Source: Ampelomyces quisqualis
Taxonomy: Eukaryota; Ascomycota; Dothideomycetes; Pleosporales; Phaeosphaeriaceae
Assembly: GCA_018398575.1 (NCBI GenBank)
Contig: JAGTXZ010000002.1
Location: forward strand, 1,676,501 to 1,740,500
DNA: 64,000 nt
Direction: 5' to 3'
How positions within the stretch are numbered: position 1 is the first letter of the stretch; the number at the start of each line of letters is the position of its first letter. Below are positions 21,456 through 33,033 of the stretch, one piece after another. The notes beneath the pieces were generated by a model that did no database searches, was not told the origin of the DNA, and worked only from the letters and a program-made list of their open reading frames with translations. A program made the position numbers and the translations under genes.

Positions 21456-24400
21456 TTAGTCGGCTTGAGATTTAATGTGTTATGATGGATACATTGTCCG
21501 GTGTAATGATGTTTTGGCGTTCCGCAGCAGCGAGCGCATTTCCTCTTGTTTAGCATAGCGTTTATATCCCATTGTTAACAGCACCTATTTTTTTTATACC
21601 CTCTTATACACATACATGGAAGCCAAGACTCTGAGAAATTCAAAGTCGATGTGTTTGTCAAAGCTCCAGCGATCTATCATCGTGTGATTTCCTCCAGAGT
21701 TTTCCTGACATTCCCTCTGCGTTCAATAATATAAGCATAGAAGAAGATAGAACAGGAGCGGAGTCAATACGGCTTGCCCCTTAACCCACAATGTCTCCAG
21801 GGTAGATCCATTTTGTATTCGCTAAAACGTGAGATAAAAAACAGTTCATTTCGAACATGAGGAAGACTCTGGCAAAGCGGAGAGCTACACGTCCTATGGT
21901 AGCTAAGTCTAATTATCGGTATAATTTCTGAAAACGTCAACCACGCTAGAACATTAAAGCGCCGCGCGAGAAGTTCGAATATTGTGGGGTTCTGTTTGTC
22001 GCAATCGCAACGTGTTGTGTATTCCGCCTTGTGTCAACGAAATCATGTCGTCTGGAGTGAAGCTTGACAAAGACATCCAACTTGACGTTTGAAAATCCCT
22101 TCAGCCATTTTTAAATGTATCCGCAAAAGAGGTCGACTTCAGGATGAAATATCATTACAGTGATCGAGCTTGTAGAAATGTTTTGTTTCCGAGATCAAAA
22201 GCGCGCGTGCATGTGGAATTGCAATTTGAGTTTATTTGAGGATCGAGCAAGTTGTGGGAGAAGAGTCGTTCATGTAAACCCCATAAAGTGCTTTTGATGT
22301 TTTTTTTTTCTTTGAACACAAGGGAAGAGAAAGAATAGATGTAGGGAGCTACAAAGCTGTTCATAGTGAAAGGACTTATTTATACCTGCTGTCTAGGTTG
22401 CTCAAGGTCTCAATTGCTAGGACTGAAGGAATGGAGATGTGTAAAATCACCTGGAGTGGGTTTGCATGCACGGGTTTGCGTACGAATATGCATGGACGAC
22501 AGTGGTATTTCAGCGCAGTGTGCAACTGTGAAGTTACTGTGGTTAATTCTTGCTAGATACACCGCACTCAAGAAGACATACAGATTCTGCCTTTATTCCT
22601 TGGAGAGGATACACCATTTGGTTGCAAAGTTCTCGATTTCGATTAGTTCGATGCTGGATTCTGGATAGCACCCGAACATTGAATCTTGTTAGCTTGGATT
22701 CGAGGAATAGCAGAGAAATAAGCAACTTCGAGTCAAGTAAGAGTAAAAAATATCAAGGGTCGAGATAATTATACGCTGAGAAGATGGCAGAAGAGCAGAC
22801 TGGCGCCGCGCCAGCGCTTTGATCTTTCGCTAAGTCCAGCGACAAAGTCAGGCCAGGAAAGAATGAGAAGTTGGGAAAACGCATTTCTTCAAACATATCT
22901 TGAGGAGCATATGATATTTCAGGTTTGAGAATGACCTGGGTGTCCCGGTGATTCTACAGGTAGTTTACGAGCTCGCAGCGCCCACAACACAAGTTTAGCC
23001 TGGCGCTGTTTTGAGACCCCCAGGGTTGTAATGGAGGCATATTCTTCAAAAAGAAAGTACGAACATGCGGCCCAGCTTTCGTTATTATAGTAGTACGAAC
23101 TACAACGCAATCATGTTCTTTCGTCCAGACATGTTCTTGGCAAAGCCGCGCGAATCATACACGATGCTAAATCACCGTGTTGTGGCGAGCATCGAAAGAA
23201 AGACGCATGTTTGAGAGAAATAATCAGAAATTCTCCTCATGTTAGGCTAAGGACTAAGATTTCGAAGAGCGGAGACGAACACATGTAGATGAACGTATGT
23301 GGTTTTTGTGCACGCACATAGAACTCCTCTCGGAACTTTTTCGATAATTATGAATAGAACGAAGTTGACAGATGAAGAGGTCCAGCGTAGAAAGGAATAT
23401 ATCAGTCTGTGCCAGGAGGCCAGAACGATAAATATAAGGGTATCTAGCGCTGGATCTTTTTATGTAGATTTGATGGCGATACTTCCTCCAAGACATGTCG
23501 ACCTCCCTCGAAGTATTATATATGTAAACGTGCACGAGAAACGGAGCCCGTTGCGCTCATTATATAATCCTGTATGGTGTTTTCCTTCGCAAGCTAAGGA
23601 AGTCTCACATGGTGTTGATGCCGATGCACCTAGCAAAAGAGACATTTTCCAATGCTGGGTTGTTTTCGACCAGAGCGTCGAACCGGCCAGAACATGGTAG
23701 CGCTTTCTTTCCTTTTGATATGTTTCGTGAGTCCACCACAGCTTTCCACACACAAACCTCCGTGCTACGAGTTTCAATCGTATACCCTTCGGCCCATCGC
23801 CAACGACCCATGAATACGACATTCTGAAAATTGAAACGACTAGGAAGAACGCAGAGACCACTTTCAATGGCCATGGTGTTTGTCTCGTCAATGCCCACCT
23901 GATCGCACAAGAGTGCACCGTGTGCCACGCCGGATGCTGCGATTGACGCATCGCCCTTCGCTGAGTCAAGGTGATCCGCGTACTGGAGAATCGCTGCGGC
24001 GCCGGTACTCTGCCACCATGGGTTCGGTTGGTTGTTGGTCTGTCCTGGAAGGAGAGGCCCATCTCGGGCTGCGACATAGGCGAGGTTCGAGGCACCGCAG
24101 TAGTCCTGTGGTTGGTACGCAGAATTTTGCATCCACTACTTCGCCTAGGCTTCGCGGATACAGTCGTCGGTCGGTCGGTTCGTACGTCTTGCTGTTGGCG
24201 GTGTCGTGGGTTGGTGCACCCTCGCGATTATCATGTTTGACTCAAGGGTTTCGAAATCCCACATAGCCTGAATCCAAGTCATTCTTCAGAACGGAAGAAA
24301 CAAGAAGAAGCCAATTTTTTTTTAGTTCCATTGGATTTTCCGAAAGAGCCAGACCAATCCACATACTGCGGAGATCGAGCATGTTAGAAGCTTCCGAATC

Positions 24401-24772
24401 GAGGATGTAGAATCCATGTATGTGAAGAAGAAAAGGGAAGCATAAGATCATTGGTCGGGATAGTATGTTTTCAGAACACATTTTCCAAAGGCTTCGTGTT
24501 TCGGAGATGATATGGGAGGAAAAGAAGAAGCAAGAACACAACTCCTCAACACCATCGTTTTGTAAGACAGAACCGATATTTTCGAGAGAAGATATGAAAA
24601 AAAGGAGAAGTGTGTGTGAGAGAGGACGAAACGAATTTCTATACGCTTTCCAAGAAAACACTCACCAAGCATGGCACCGACTCGCGTGACTATTGGGAGT
24701 ATCAAACACTCCCAAAGCGATTGAGGGAATATTCGTAATCAAAGGATAATACACTTCTCTCGTCACAAAGAT
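21456..24772. other. Long gene-poor interval
   Basis: 3.3 kb between the PhoD-like stop and the SEC20 stop. Base composition is moderately AT-rich, without the RIP pattern seen after 48.5 kb. The only open stretch with a coding look is on the minus strand at 23605-24132. A short GTCG/GGTC microsatellite lies at about 24163-24180. Nothing else was recognised. Confidence 0.5.
23605..24132 (-). CDS. Hypothetical open reading frame or decaying gene
   Basis: 175 codons from an ATG at 24132. The first 95 residues (MQNSAYQPQDYCGASNLAYV...) have a coding-like composition. After about residue 100 the composition degrades, and another minus-strand frame is open across the same DNA. I recognise no domain, signal peptide or family. 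It may be a short lineage-specific gene or a frameshifted relic. It lies alone in a gene-poor interval. Confidence 0.25.
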   Translation of the reverse strand: MQNSAYQPQDYCGASNLAYVAARDGPLLPGQTNNQPNPWWQSTGAAAILQYADHLDSAKGDASIAASGVAHGALLCDQVGIDETNTMAIESGLCVLPSRFNFQNVVFMGRWRWAEGYTIETRSTEVCVWKAVVDSRNISKGKKALPCSGRFDALVENNPALENVSFARCIGINTM

Positions 24773-26189
24773 CTACAATTCATCTTTCGTCCTCGTGTCA
24801 ACACTGGCCTCACCACTTCCTGCCGCAGCTTCTTGCTGCACCGCCTCATGTTTCGCACTCTCCACGTTCTCCTCCCACATCTTCTTCTTTGGATTCCTCG
24901 GCTTATCGCTCTCCTTCAGAATTGTGCCATCGCCCCGCCTGACCGGACCCTCGTCCTTTTCCTGTCTTTGTTGCCGGAACTGTGGGTGATCCGGCATTTC
25001 CTCCTTCTCCTCCCCCTGCCGCTGCGGTTGCTGGTTCTGCTCCGCCATATTGCCAATTTGATGCGAGTGTGTGCCTGGTGGACTAGGATCTCCTCCCCAC
25101 ATGTACCCGCGACCTCCGCCGCCAACTCGTACGTAGCGTTGTGGTTGTTGACCGTTGTGACGCGGTGGCCCGTTTGTTGCGCTGGGTTGGACGATCAGGC
25201 TCGTTGGTGGTTCTGAAACTCGTGCGACGCTCGATGTGGCTGCCGAAGAGGCGGTTGCGATCCCGAAGACGCCGAAGATGATGCGGAAGATGAGCTTAAG
25301 CGGCCAGATGAGGAACCAAGTCAGTGGCCCGTACAGCCAGCGTCGGAATACAAGCCAGAGGACTGTTGTGATGAGGATGTAAAAGGTCGTTTCGAGATAC
25401 CACGTGTCACTCTTTGTGCTTTTGAGCAGTGTCGAAACCAAGTTCTTGCTGTTTACAAGCAAGCTGTTGAGGTCCGAGTACTTCTCCCCGAGATCTGCAA
25501 GCGCAGCGGTAGATTGTTCGAGTGTCTCTTGCGCGAATCGTGAGCGTGAAAGCTCTCCTTGCATCAACTGGTGCGTCCGTCGTAGCGCAGAAGTGACGTC
25601 GGACGAAGCCTGGGTGACGACTTCCCCTTCTGACAGCCCTTGTGCCTGCTTCCTTTGACGGTATATGGAGGAGGGAGTGGATGTGCCAGATTGTAGGTTG
25701 GAGAAGAGGAGCTCGCGCTCTTTGAGTTTCGCGCGGTCTGCGTTGTGTTTGGCAGTGAGTTGTGCTTTGCGGAACTGGGATCTTGATCTGTTAAGCCACT
25801 GGTGTTAGCGCATAACCTTGAGCCTATATGAATGAGTAATCTTACGATTTCAGATCCTCGGTCAATCTCGCGAGCAAGACAGCAAGTCGGCTCCTCTCGC
25901 TTTCGGTCTTGCTATCTCTCCTCCGCGCGGAGCTGTTGACACCACCGACGACGTCTTCAACTTCCTGCCTTAGTAGCTCAAGATCCTCTTCAATGCCTTT
26001 CAAGCTTTCGTGGATCTCAGCACTTAGCTCCAAACGCACATCTCCCTCTTCCGCGTTCAGTGGTTGCGATCCAGGTTGAAAGTCGAGTTTCGCTAATCGT
26101 TGTATGAGCTGACCAAGAGCCTTGTTCGATTCTGAGAGTGCTGCAAGTTGTGTCGTGAGATTTTGCGTGGTAGAAGGCAAAGGCGGCAT
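24773..26189 (-). CDS. SEC20: SNARE protein Sec20, Golgi-to-ER retrograde transport, C-terminal KDEL
   Basis: Exons (minus) 26189-25846 and 25788-1 to 24773 (that is 25787-24773), with a 58-bp GTAAGA...AACAG intron that splits a Ser codon, give 452 residues. An N-terminal coiled coil (residues 5-115) is followed by the Sec20/BNIP1 SNARE-like segment (about 175-250, LRRTHQLMQGELSRSRFAQETLEQS) and a hydrophobic anchor (about 265-315). A long Gln/Glu/Lys-rich luminal tail ends in KDEL. Yeast Sec20 likewise is a type II SNARE of the ER ending in the retrieval signal HDEL, and it works with Ufe1 and Tip20 at the ER target membrane. The luminal tail here is about 150 residues. The ATG at 26189 is preferred because codons upstream in frame lack an ATG. 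Divergent with mL53. Confidence 0.9.
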
Positions 26190-26473
26190 CGTTGAAGCAG
26201 GTAATCGCAAGGTGACAGTTGTGCATAAAGGTGTGAGTTGGCGCACGTGACGATGACGCGGGGATATCGGCTACAAAGATATGTGAGCACAGACCATCAA
26301 AAGTTCACGTTCACGTCTGCAAAGGCAGTCTACAGATTGGATATCTATCAATTGCAACAGCAGCTCGCCAGGCACACGTAAGACCACATGTTAGAAATAC
26401 ACATTGATCACACACTGACGTTCTCCAGCCTACCCCGATCCCCCCACCCAGCGTCCACCTCGTACCCACCACG
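26190..26473. promoter_or_regulatory. Divergent promoter SEC20 / mL53 with CACGTG (26244-26249)
   Basis: 284 bp between head-to-head start codons. CACGTGAC at 26244-26251 reads GTCACGTG on the minus strand, the same octamer as in the KEX2/PhoD-like and RPP1/CK2 promoters. Confidence 0.5.
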
Positions 26474-26900
26474 ATGATAACCCGATTCCTCACCGACGTG
26501 CGCGTAACCTTCAACCCCTTCTCCCCGCGCTCCAAACCGGCACGCCTCTTCCTCTCGCTCATACCACCCAATGCGCGCTTGGACGGCATGCAAATTGATT
26601 CGAAAATGCTGCCGCGGAGTAGCAAGGAGCCTGCGCGTCTGACTGTAAAATTCAGTATGTGCCGTGAAACTCTCTTTCTCTCGGCAACAGTAGCTATGGC
26701 GTATACCGATACATTGCTTGTTGCCAAATACTAGCGACGGAGGGCTCGATTTGGATCGGAGGATGGATGCTAACTCGCGTGCAGAGGACGGCAAGGAAAT
26801 GCAGATGGATTTGGATAAGATGCGAATAACAGACATTATGGCGGAGGTAGACCGACACTCGCGGCAACTGGCACGGAAGGAGGAGTTATCGGGTAATTGA
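26474..26900 (+). CDS. MRPL44: Mitochondrial large-subunit ribosomal protein mL53
   Basis: Two exons, 26474-26654 and 26785-26900, with a 130-bp GTATGT...GTGCAG intron (GCTAAC branch site), phase 1, give 98 residues, the same length as yeast Mrpl44. The start MITRFLTDVRVTFNPFSP matches the family's MITKY...VKFNPF opening. The join reconstructs LTVKFKDGKEMQMDLDKM, and the C-terminal IMAEVDRHSRQL is also conserved. It is a component of the mitochondrial 54S ribosomal subunit. Neither exon alone would be recognisable as the full gene. Confidence 0.92.
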
Positions 26901-27123
26901 GCAAAGCAGCGATGCATGCTCTTCAGCGGTGTAAATATTAGTTCTGGATGCATGCATTATGGGGAGTCACGGTTCACAATGGGCAATCGATTATGCTTAT
27001 GGACAGGATGTCATTTTGATGAACCTGTGTCTAGCAAACCTCTACGTGAACTGCCACATGCTGTCCAAGTGCAATCCTTTTTCGAAGCGTCATTTAGACG
27101 TTAACAATACCTCCAACCTCCAT

Positions 27124-28345
27124 CTAAGAGGAAGGTGCACCAGAGATGTAGAACCACTTGTCAATGCTGGGGTCGATGGGCGCTGGCGCCTTGCTCTCGC
27201 CCGGTGGGATGTTGAGGGAGTTGGCGTCGGTGCGTTCGGGCGAGTGAGAGACGGTGGTGTTGACCAAGCTGAGGTCCTCCTTGGGGGTTTTGCCGGTGGC
27301 AAGCTTCTCCCAGGCCTCAGCACACTCACGGACAATGTCCATGGCGTACTTCCTGTTCTTGCACTCTCCAGAGAAAGCGAACTGGTTCTCAGGCTTGCCG
27401 TCTGGGATCTTGTAGATGCGGAACCACTCGTTCGTCGCACGGAGCAGACCGGGCAAGTGGCGCTCGACGTCCTCGATGTCGTTGAGCTTGGGAGCCAGCG
27501 GGTCGTTCACATTGATGACCATAATCTTCCAGTCGGTCTCTCCCTCGTCGAGCAGTGCCATGACACCAAGGACCTTGACCTGGATAACATCGCCGGGCTT
27601 GTTGACAAGCTCCCCGATCTCACAGACGTCCAATGGGTCATTGTCGCCTTTCGCCTTGGTCTCCTGATGTGTGACATTGGGGTCCTCCCACGTCTGCCTC
27701 AGCCGTCAGCATTTGCTTTTTCCGATATCGGCATCGCGCCATCGCACCTGAGGGAAGGCTCCGTAGTTCCAGAGGTAGCCCTTGTGTGGGAAGCAGTTCC
27801 TCACAAAGCGAAGCTTGCCCTTCTTGGTGTCCTGTTTGATGGGGTTGAGCGTCTCCTCCTTGGTGATCTGGCGAGGTGGTCAGCAAGTTATTCGTACTTG
27901 GGACGCCCAGAGTAAGCAATTGCGGCTCGCGCACCTCCATCTTTGCGTTGGTCCAGCGGGGCACCTCAACGACCATGTTGAGGACCGTCTGCTGCTCGTT
28001 GGCATAGAGCGGGATGTCGTGCCAAGGCGAAACGAGCTGGCCGTCCTTCTCAATGAAGATGCGGTGCTCGAGGGTGTTGGCCGCGCCAACCCTGCGGGCG
28101 GTGTATGTCATTTTGGACGATGTCTTAGCGGAGGCGTGTGGTGGGGTTGAGGGAAGATGCAGCTGCTGGTGTATTTGATTGATTCTGCGGGTGGGGCTGG
28201 AGCGCGGGGTTTTTCCGGAAGAAGGCGCCACGGTCAATGCCGACTGTCTGCGAGAGACAATCGTCGGAGTAGGGAAGTAAGACAGCGATTGGGGAGCAAC
28301 GCGTTTGGCCAGAAAGAGCCGCATCAACGATCGATTGCATAACAT
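27124..28345 (-). CDS. IPP1: Inorganic pyrophosphatase with alternative N-termini
   Basis: Exons (minus) 28345-27935, 27867-27748 and 27693-27124; introns of 67 and 54 bp, both GTGCG...CAG. From the internal ATG at 28111 (MTYTARRVGAANT) the protein is 288 residues, close to yeast Ipp1 (287), and contains the family I signature GDNDPLDVCEIGE with the metal-binding aspartates, plus NYGAFPQTWEDP. It hydrolyses PPi to drive biosynthesis in the cytosol. An in-frame ATG at 28345 adds 78 residues with many Arg/Ser/Thr/Pro and no Asp or Glu, a typical mitochondrial presequence, and would give 366 residues. One gene may therefore supply both compartments. Leaky scanning or two transcription starts would choose the product (inference). 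The unknown 655-residue gene lies just upstream in the same orientation. Confidence 0.94.
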
Positions 28346-28506
28346 GCAAACGCATATTTATCCAGTCATCGGTGAGGGGAAGCTATCGGCTACGGGAGGG
28401 ATAGGCCCAAGGCCAGGATCAGAAGACGCCAGCTGCGGAGGTCGCTTTCTCAAAGCTCAGAAAATGCCGCGCACAGACGATGTCTCAAGCTCACCAAGAC
28501 TCAGTT

Positions 28507-30588
28507 TCAATACAACCTATTGGGTCGCCAAAAGCCTGGGGCAACGACGCCGGCGTCCAAAGACATTCGTTGCACCGTATTGCCAGACGTATGCACTTCG
28601 TCTGGATGAGACTCACCAGTTGCTGTGCCCGCTTCACAGTAAAGTAGGGCCTCCTGGTCGTCCCAAACCCGTGCGGCGTCTAAAATGTCGCCGTGGTCGT
28701 ATGCCGCTTCCTGTCCGGTAAGAAGGTCGTCAGCCGGGAGGTAGCTATAGCTGTTCTCCAGATCCTCTTTGTCCTCAAACATAACCGGCAATATGTGTTG
28801 CCGTTGCTGAGCTTGCTGGTCGTAGATACTTGAATCGACGAAGTTTGGGAGGCGAGGTGAGTGCATTTCTGAAGTCGAAAACCGAACATTCGGTCTTCTC
28901 TGTGCTGCAGACCCGATATCTGGGCGATCATATCTAGGGACCTTGCTCGCGTAGGTAGATATATGTTCAACATCTGCTTCGTTCGCTCGCAGTTGCTGTT
29001 CACGAAATGTATGATTGCAGTGCTGTATAACTCTTTCCAGGTCGGAGGATGTTCCTTGCTCCACATCAGCTGTGTTATCTTCGTCTACAACTCTGTTCTG
29101 CTGTTGCATGCGGAGACAATTGCCGCTGGAGGAAAGCTCAATGCCTCCTTCTTGACTGATTCGTTGGTGCTCAGCGCCGGCACAAATCGGCACAGAAGGT
29201 GGCATCGAACGTGGGGAGGCAACGGAAGCTGTTGATGTGAACTGCGTGGCACGGTCGACCATGTTCACTCTCCGGGGGGAAGAAGTGTGCTGAGGGTATG
29301 AGTGCGATCTGGATACCCTGAACTGGCCCGGTACTACTGATGACATCCTACAGCGCTCAACACTCATATCTAGTTTACTGGCGTGCTGAGAGGAATGTGC
29401 AGGGCCCTCGAATCTATCCGTGGTACCAGATGGGTGGAGCTCTAATAGATGATGCCTCGACGTTACGTCCTGCCTGCGTATGACGGCAGGTGACTGCTTG
29501 CGATGTCGGGTTGTCATGTCCGGTGCTCGGATAGACTCTGACCACGACACATAACCTGTACTCTCGTGTCGGGGACCTCTGTTTCCAAAGCCTAGATATG
29601 AGCCGTTACCTGGCATTTCGATCGTTGGTACGACGCCGGCAGACTTCTGTGATATTTCTCGTTCGCGCCGAGCTGTCTTATCAACGACATCATTAGTTTG
29701 TCGAGCCCTGTCCGTTGCGACGTTACTGTCTCTGTCCTTGGGTGTCGGTCGCACAGAGGTGAAGAACGCGGAGATCTTCCCTTCTTCAGTGTGCACATGA
29801 TCCTTCTTCCGTTTCTTCGTTGAGGCGCCATGCTGTGTAGCAGGTCCAGATGTGCCGTTATGCCTTTGCAAGAACTTCATCTCGGAGAAGACGAGGTCTG
29901 GAACTACAGGCATATCAGCTGGGAAGCAGATAATGCGAGGGACTGCGACGGAGCAAGCTTACGTCCACGGCCCCGTACAGCATTCGATGTCTTGCCCTTG
30001 TTGAAGATGCCCAAGTGGTCCTTCGGTTTCAGCTGCCACCCAATCATTAGTATCGCTGCAACTCACTGCATGGTCGGCAACTCTTACGGTCAGCCGATCC
30101 CTGGAGACGTTCTTGGCGTAGAAACCTTGAGCTACGCCATCATCTACCTTTTCTGCTTTCTTGGGTTTGGACTTGCGCCTTGTCTTCTTTGATTCGTCCC
30201 TGCGGCTTCGGTGTACATGCTTCCCCGGCTCCTTCTTCTGCCTGGGTTCGTAACGCTCAGCGCGCGTTTTACGGCGAGATCTTCGTGCATAGGGTTGACA
30301 CGATGATTCGCTCCCGGCTGAATCGATGCGGCTAGAGCGGGCTGTTTCGCTGTTGACATCCGGGGCCGATGTAGTGGGGGGGTTTGTATTTTCTGGCGGC
30401 GCTACCTGCGAGACAGGTTGGGGCCTCAGTAACGAGCTATCGGACTTGGTTCGCTTCCGCGCACGACTCTCCTGAAAGAGTGGCCTGGGATGTTCCGCAC
30501 AACTGAAGAAGTCGGAGGCTGTGTTGTGAGCCGGGATATGAGGGGCTTCTGCCTCTGCGGTCTCCTTCAGCCACTGCTCAATGTCCAT
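28507..30588 (-). CDS. Unknown basic, probably nuclear protein
   Basis: Exons (minus) 30588-30088, 30032-29963 and 29903-28507; introns of 55 bp (GTAAGA...GGCAG, with ACTAATG) and 59 bp (GTAAGC...TGTAG). The product is 655 residues. It starts MDIEQWLKETAEAE, a short acidic helix, then has a strongly basic region (about 100-150, many KKxRRK runs) that should act as nuclear localisation signal. The spliced segment LKPKDHLGIFNKGK-PDLVFSEMKFLQ looks like the most conserved part. EGKISAFF at about residue 215 resembles a degenerate PCNA-interacting box, often found in DNA-repair proteins. The rest is Ser/Gln/His-rich and probably disordered. I recognise no catalytic domain. Function is unknown; a role in chromatin or repair is only a guess from the two motifs. 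Confidence 0.75.
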
Positions 30589-32226
30589 TATAGACCAAAT
30601 ATAGCGCAGCCGGGTATAGCACTGGGGTGGCCAACTTCGCGGTCTGCGGACGAGCCGTTTCGCGCGGAGTGCAAGCGTCCGTCCACTTGACCGACTCTTT
30701 TCGCTCCTAGCTGTTGTACAGCATGGCGTCCAGCGCAACGTGACTTGGGGCGTTGCTAAAGGTTATCGCGGTGTAACGCAGAGTAGTGATGGACTACAGG
30801 GAGACGGCAAGGTTTGAAGTGGAACCATGGTTTGTGAGCAATCATCAATGGCGGGGCGACTGTCTGGATCTGCTTCGACGAGGGAAGGCACGATGGGGCT
30901 CGTTTCGAAACTGCTGGCTGCCGTGTCGACATGGGAAGGCACGATGAGCGTGGGACGCTCGCGACTTGTCGCTTCACAAGCATGATACAATCGACCTTGG
31001 ACACTGCATTGCAACGCAGAGCCAGCAATGCTTGCCGGTATGATTAGCGCCGGGGAGCGGTGAATTTGCTACATTGATTATTGATAGGCGTGGAGGCTTG
31101 GTGTGGCGAGCGCTGATTGGCGGGTTCGGCGTCCTTGACGGCGAGGAGGAGTTGAGTGTTGCTACCCAGACGCGACATGTCGTGGAGTGGATAACGTTAC
31201 GGAGCCGACGTGTACAGTAGAACGAGGAACGCGACACAGATGCCATGCAAGCAATACTACGGCACGGAGTACCCTGGAAATGAAATTTTGAAGGTCTGAA
31301 CGAGAGCTCAGAAGTCGTTCGTCCCTGTGGTGCTCCGCAGCCTCCAGTGCGTATGTAACCTCAAGCTTCTCGGAACCACTCTTGATGGGACCAATACCTG
31401 TCCGCCCGAGGGCGACTAAATCGGCAACGCGCAAAGAAGTCCTCCGTACTCCGTATTATAGAGGACTCTAGTCTGGTCTCTGGTGCAGGGTTTTCAGCAG
31501 GGCCAGCACGCCACCACGTCCTCCTGAGGCCGCTGACGCAGATGCCGGCACCGTGATGGAGTCGACATGGCACCCACCTATCACAAAATCCGAGTCGCCG
31601 TCGCAGGCTATTACGGGCTGCAGGACAGACTGAGCGCAGCGTGCCATCAGGCGCCGCATTCAGGCGGACGTGCCTCGACTGCTGCCCAGCCGCAAATACT
31701 TACACACTGCTGGTTGGACACCTAGACCCACCTGACTGCCTTGGCCGGACCACCATCTTCCCTGATTCTCTGATAGAACCGCGTCGTTGCGTTTGCGCAA
31801 ACCCGGCTAGCGCTCTTTCAAGTCTTGTGGAGGGGTCGAGTCAACTTTGCCTACTACTTGTGTCGTGCCTGCCCCACCAAACTCACTCCTGAACACCTCA
31901 CCGTCTCTGCCCCCTCGTGCCATCACAACACGAACACGCTGCAGCTCGCTCCCCACCTCCTCTAACGCCCAAGAGGAATCGCTTGCGCCATACACGCCGA
32001 ATCAGCCTGCTGCGCTCAAGACTAAATGTTCGTTCTGCACGTTGCTACTTGTTGCTTGCACGAGGCGCCGCGATGGATTCCTCGCGCGCCTCGCCATCCC
32101 GCCTTTCCTTAACAGTCTCTTCGCTCCCTTTTGCCGCCTTGCCCCGAGGCTCTTTGTATTGCGCGCTTTGTTCTGAGCTCCGAGTGCTTGTATTGAGACC
32201 GTTCAGTGTTCGAACCAGCCTACGAC
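30589..32226. other. Intergenic region upstream of two divergent genes
   Basis: 1.6 kb between the unknown nuclear-protein gene (-) and the RRM gene (+). No gene with support. The segment from 31568 on the plus strand encodes MAPTYHKIRVAVAG, which resembles the start of NmrA-type NAD(P)-binding proteins, but the frame then loses similarity and stops at 31727-31729. The pyrimidine-rich last 300 bp is probably promoter and leader of the RRM gene. Unlike the four short divergent promoters, no CACGTG is seen here. Confidence 0.45.
31568..31729 (+). pseudogene. Possible NmrA/isoflavone-reductase-like 5' fragment
   Basis: Fifty-three codons from an ATG at 31568. Only the first 14 residues (HKIRVAVAG, a beta strand plus Gly) resemble the Rossmann start of NmrA-like proteins; the GxxGxxG continuation is absent. 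It could be a relic or chance. Confidence 0.15.
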
Positions 32227-33033
32227 ATGTCGAAGCTATTCATTGGGTAAGTCCCTGCCGCCGCGCCAATCCGCTCTCACTGACCTGCCACAGAGGCCTT
32301 GCCTGGCACACCGACGATGGCACTCTGCGCCAGAAGTTCGAGGAGTTTGGCCAAGTCGAAGAAGCCGTCAGTGACACTTCGCGTCGTGCCAGCCATCGGC
32401 CATGGGTCGCAAAAGCTCACATTGCAACAGGTCGTCGTGAAAGACCGCGATACCGGTCGCAGCAGGGGCTTCGGTTTTGTCCGCTTTGCCAACGATGCTG
32501 ATGCCGATGCTGCCATGAATGCATTGAACAACGAAGAGTACGTCCCTCCCGGTGCCGTCGACATTGCGCAGTATTTTCAAGGCCGGCGATACATGATTTG
32601 GCCTCTGGCACAGCATGATGCTAACTTTTCCAGGTTCGACGGTCGTAGGATCCGCGTCGACAAGGCCTCTGACCGTGCCGGTGGCGGCGCCCCTCGTGGA
32701 GGTGGCTACGGAGGCGGCGGCGGCGGATACCGTGGAGGCTACGGTGGCGGTCAAGGAGGTATGTGTCGAGTATCAAGCCTCTTCATGCACTCACTAACAC
32801 AATTGTACAGGATACGGCGGTGGCGGCGGACGCGGTATGCAACAACTGTTCAACAACCTCTGAAAAGTTCTGACTAACTTGTACAAGAAGGTTATGGCGG
32901 TGGCCAGGGCGGCGGCGCCTCTTGGGGACCTCCTCAGGGTGGTTACCCTCCACGAGGCGGGTATGGTGGCCAGCAAGGTGGCGGCCAAGGTGGCTACGGT
33001 GGACAAGAGCAAGGCGGCGGCCAGCAATACTAG
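32227..33033 (+). CDS. Glycine-rich RRM RNA-binding protein
   Basis: Six exons: 32227-32246, 32294-32366, 32431-32537, 32634-32758, 32811-32834 and 32891-33033, with introns of 47, 64, 96, 52 and 56 bp, give 163 residues. One RRM (residues 3-78) has RNP2 LFIGGLAW and RNP1 RGFGFVRF. A Gly/Tyr/Arg/Gln-rich tail (GGYGGGGGG, RGGYGGQQ) follows. This is the plant GRP / animal CIRBP layout, an abundant nucleocytoplasmic protein that binds and remodels RNA, often under stress. Introns 1-3 cut the RRM at usual fungal positions and each join restores conserved RRM residues (IG-GLAW, EEA-VVVKD, NNEE-FDGR). Exon 5 is only 24 nt. The last acceptor is AAGAAG: use of the first AG would add one Glu (164 residues). 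Confidence 0.9.

Noticed and set aside
26959..27915. 318-codon plus-strand open frame
   Set aside because: Antisense to the pyrophosphatase exons and crossing both its introns.
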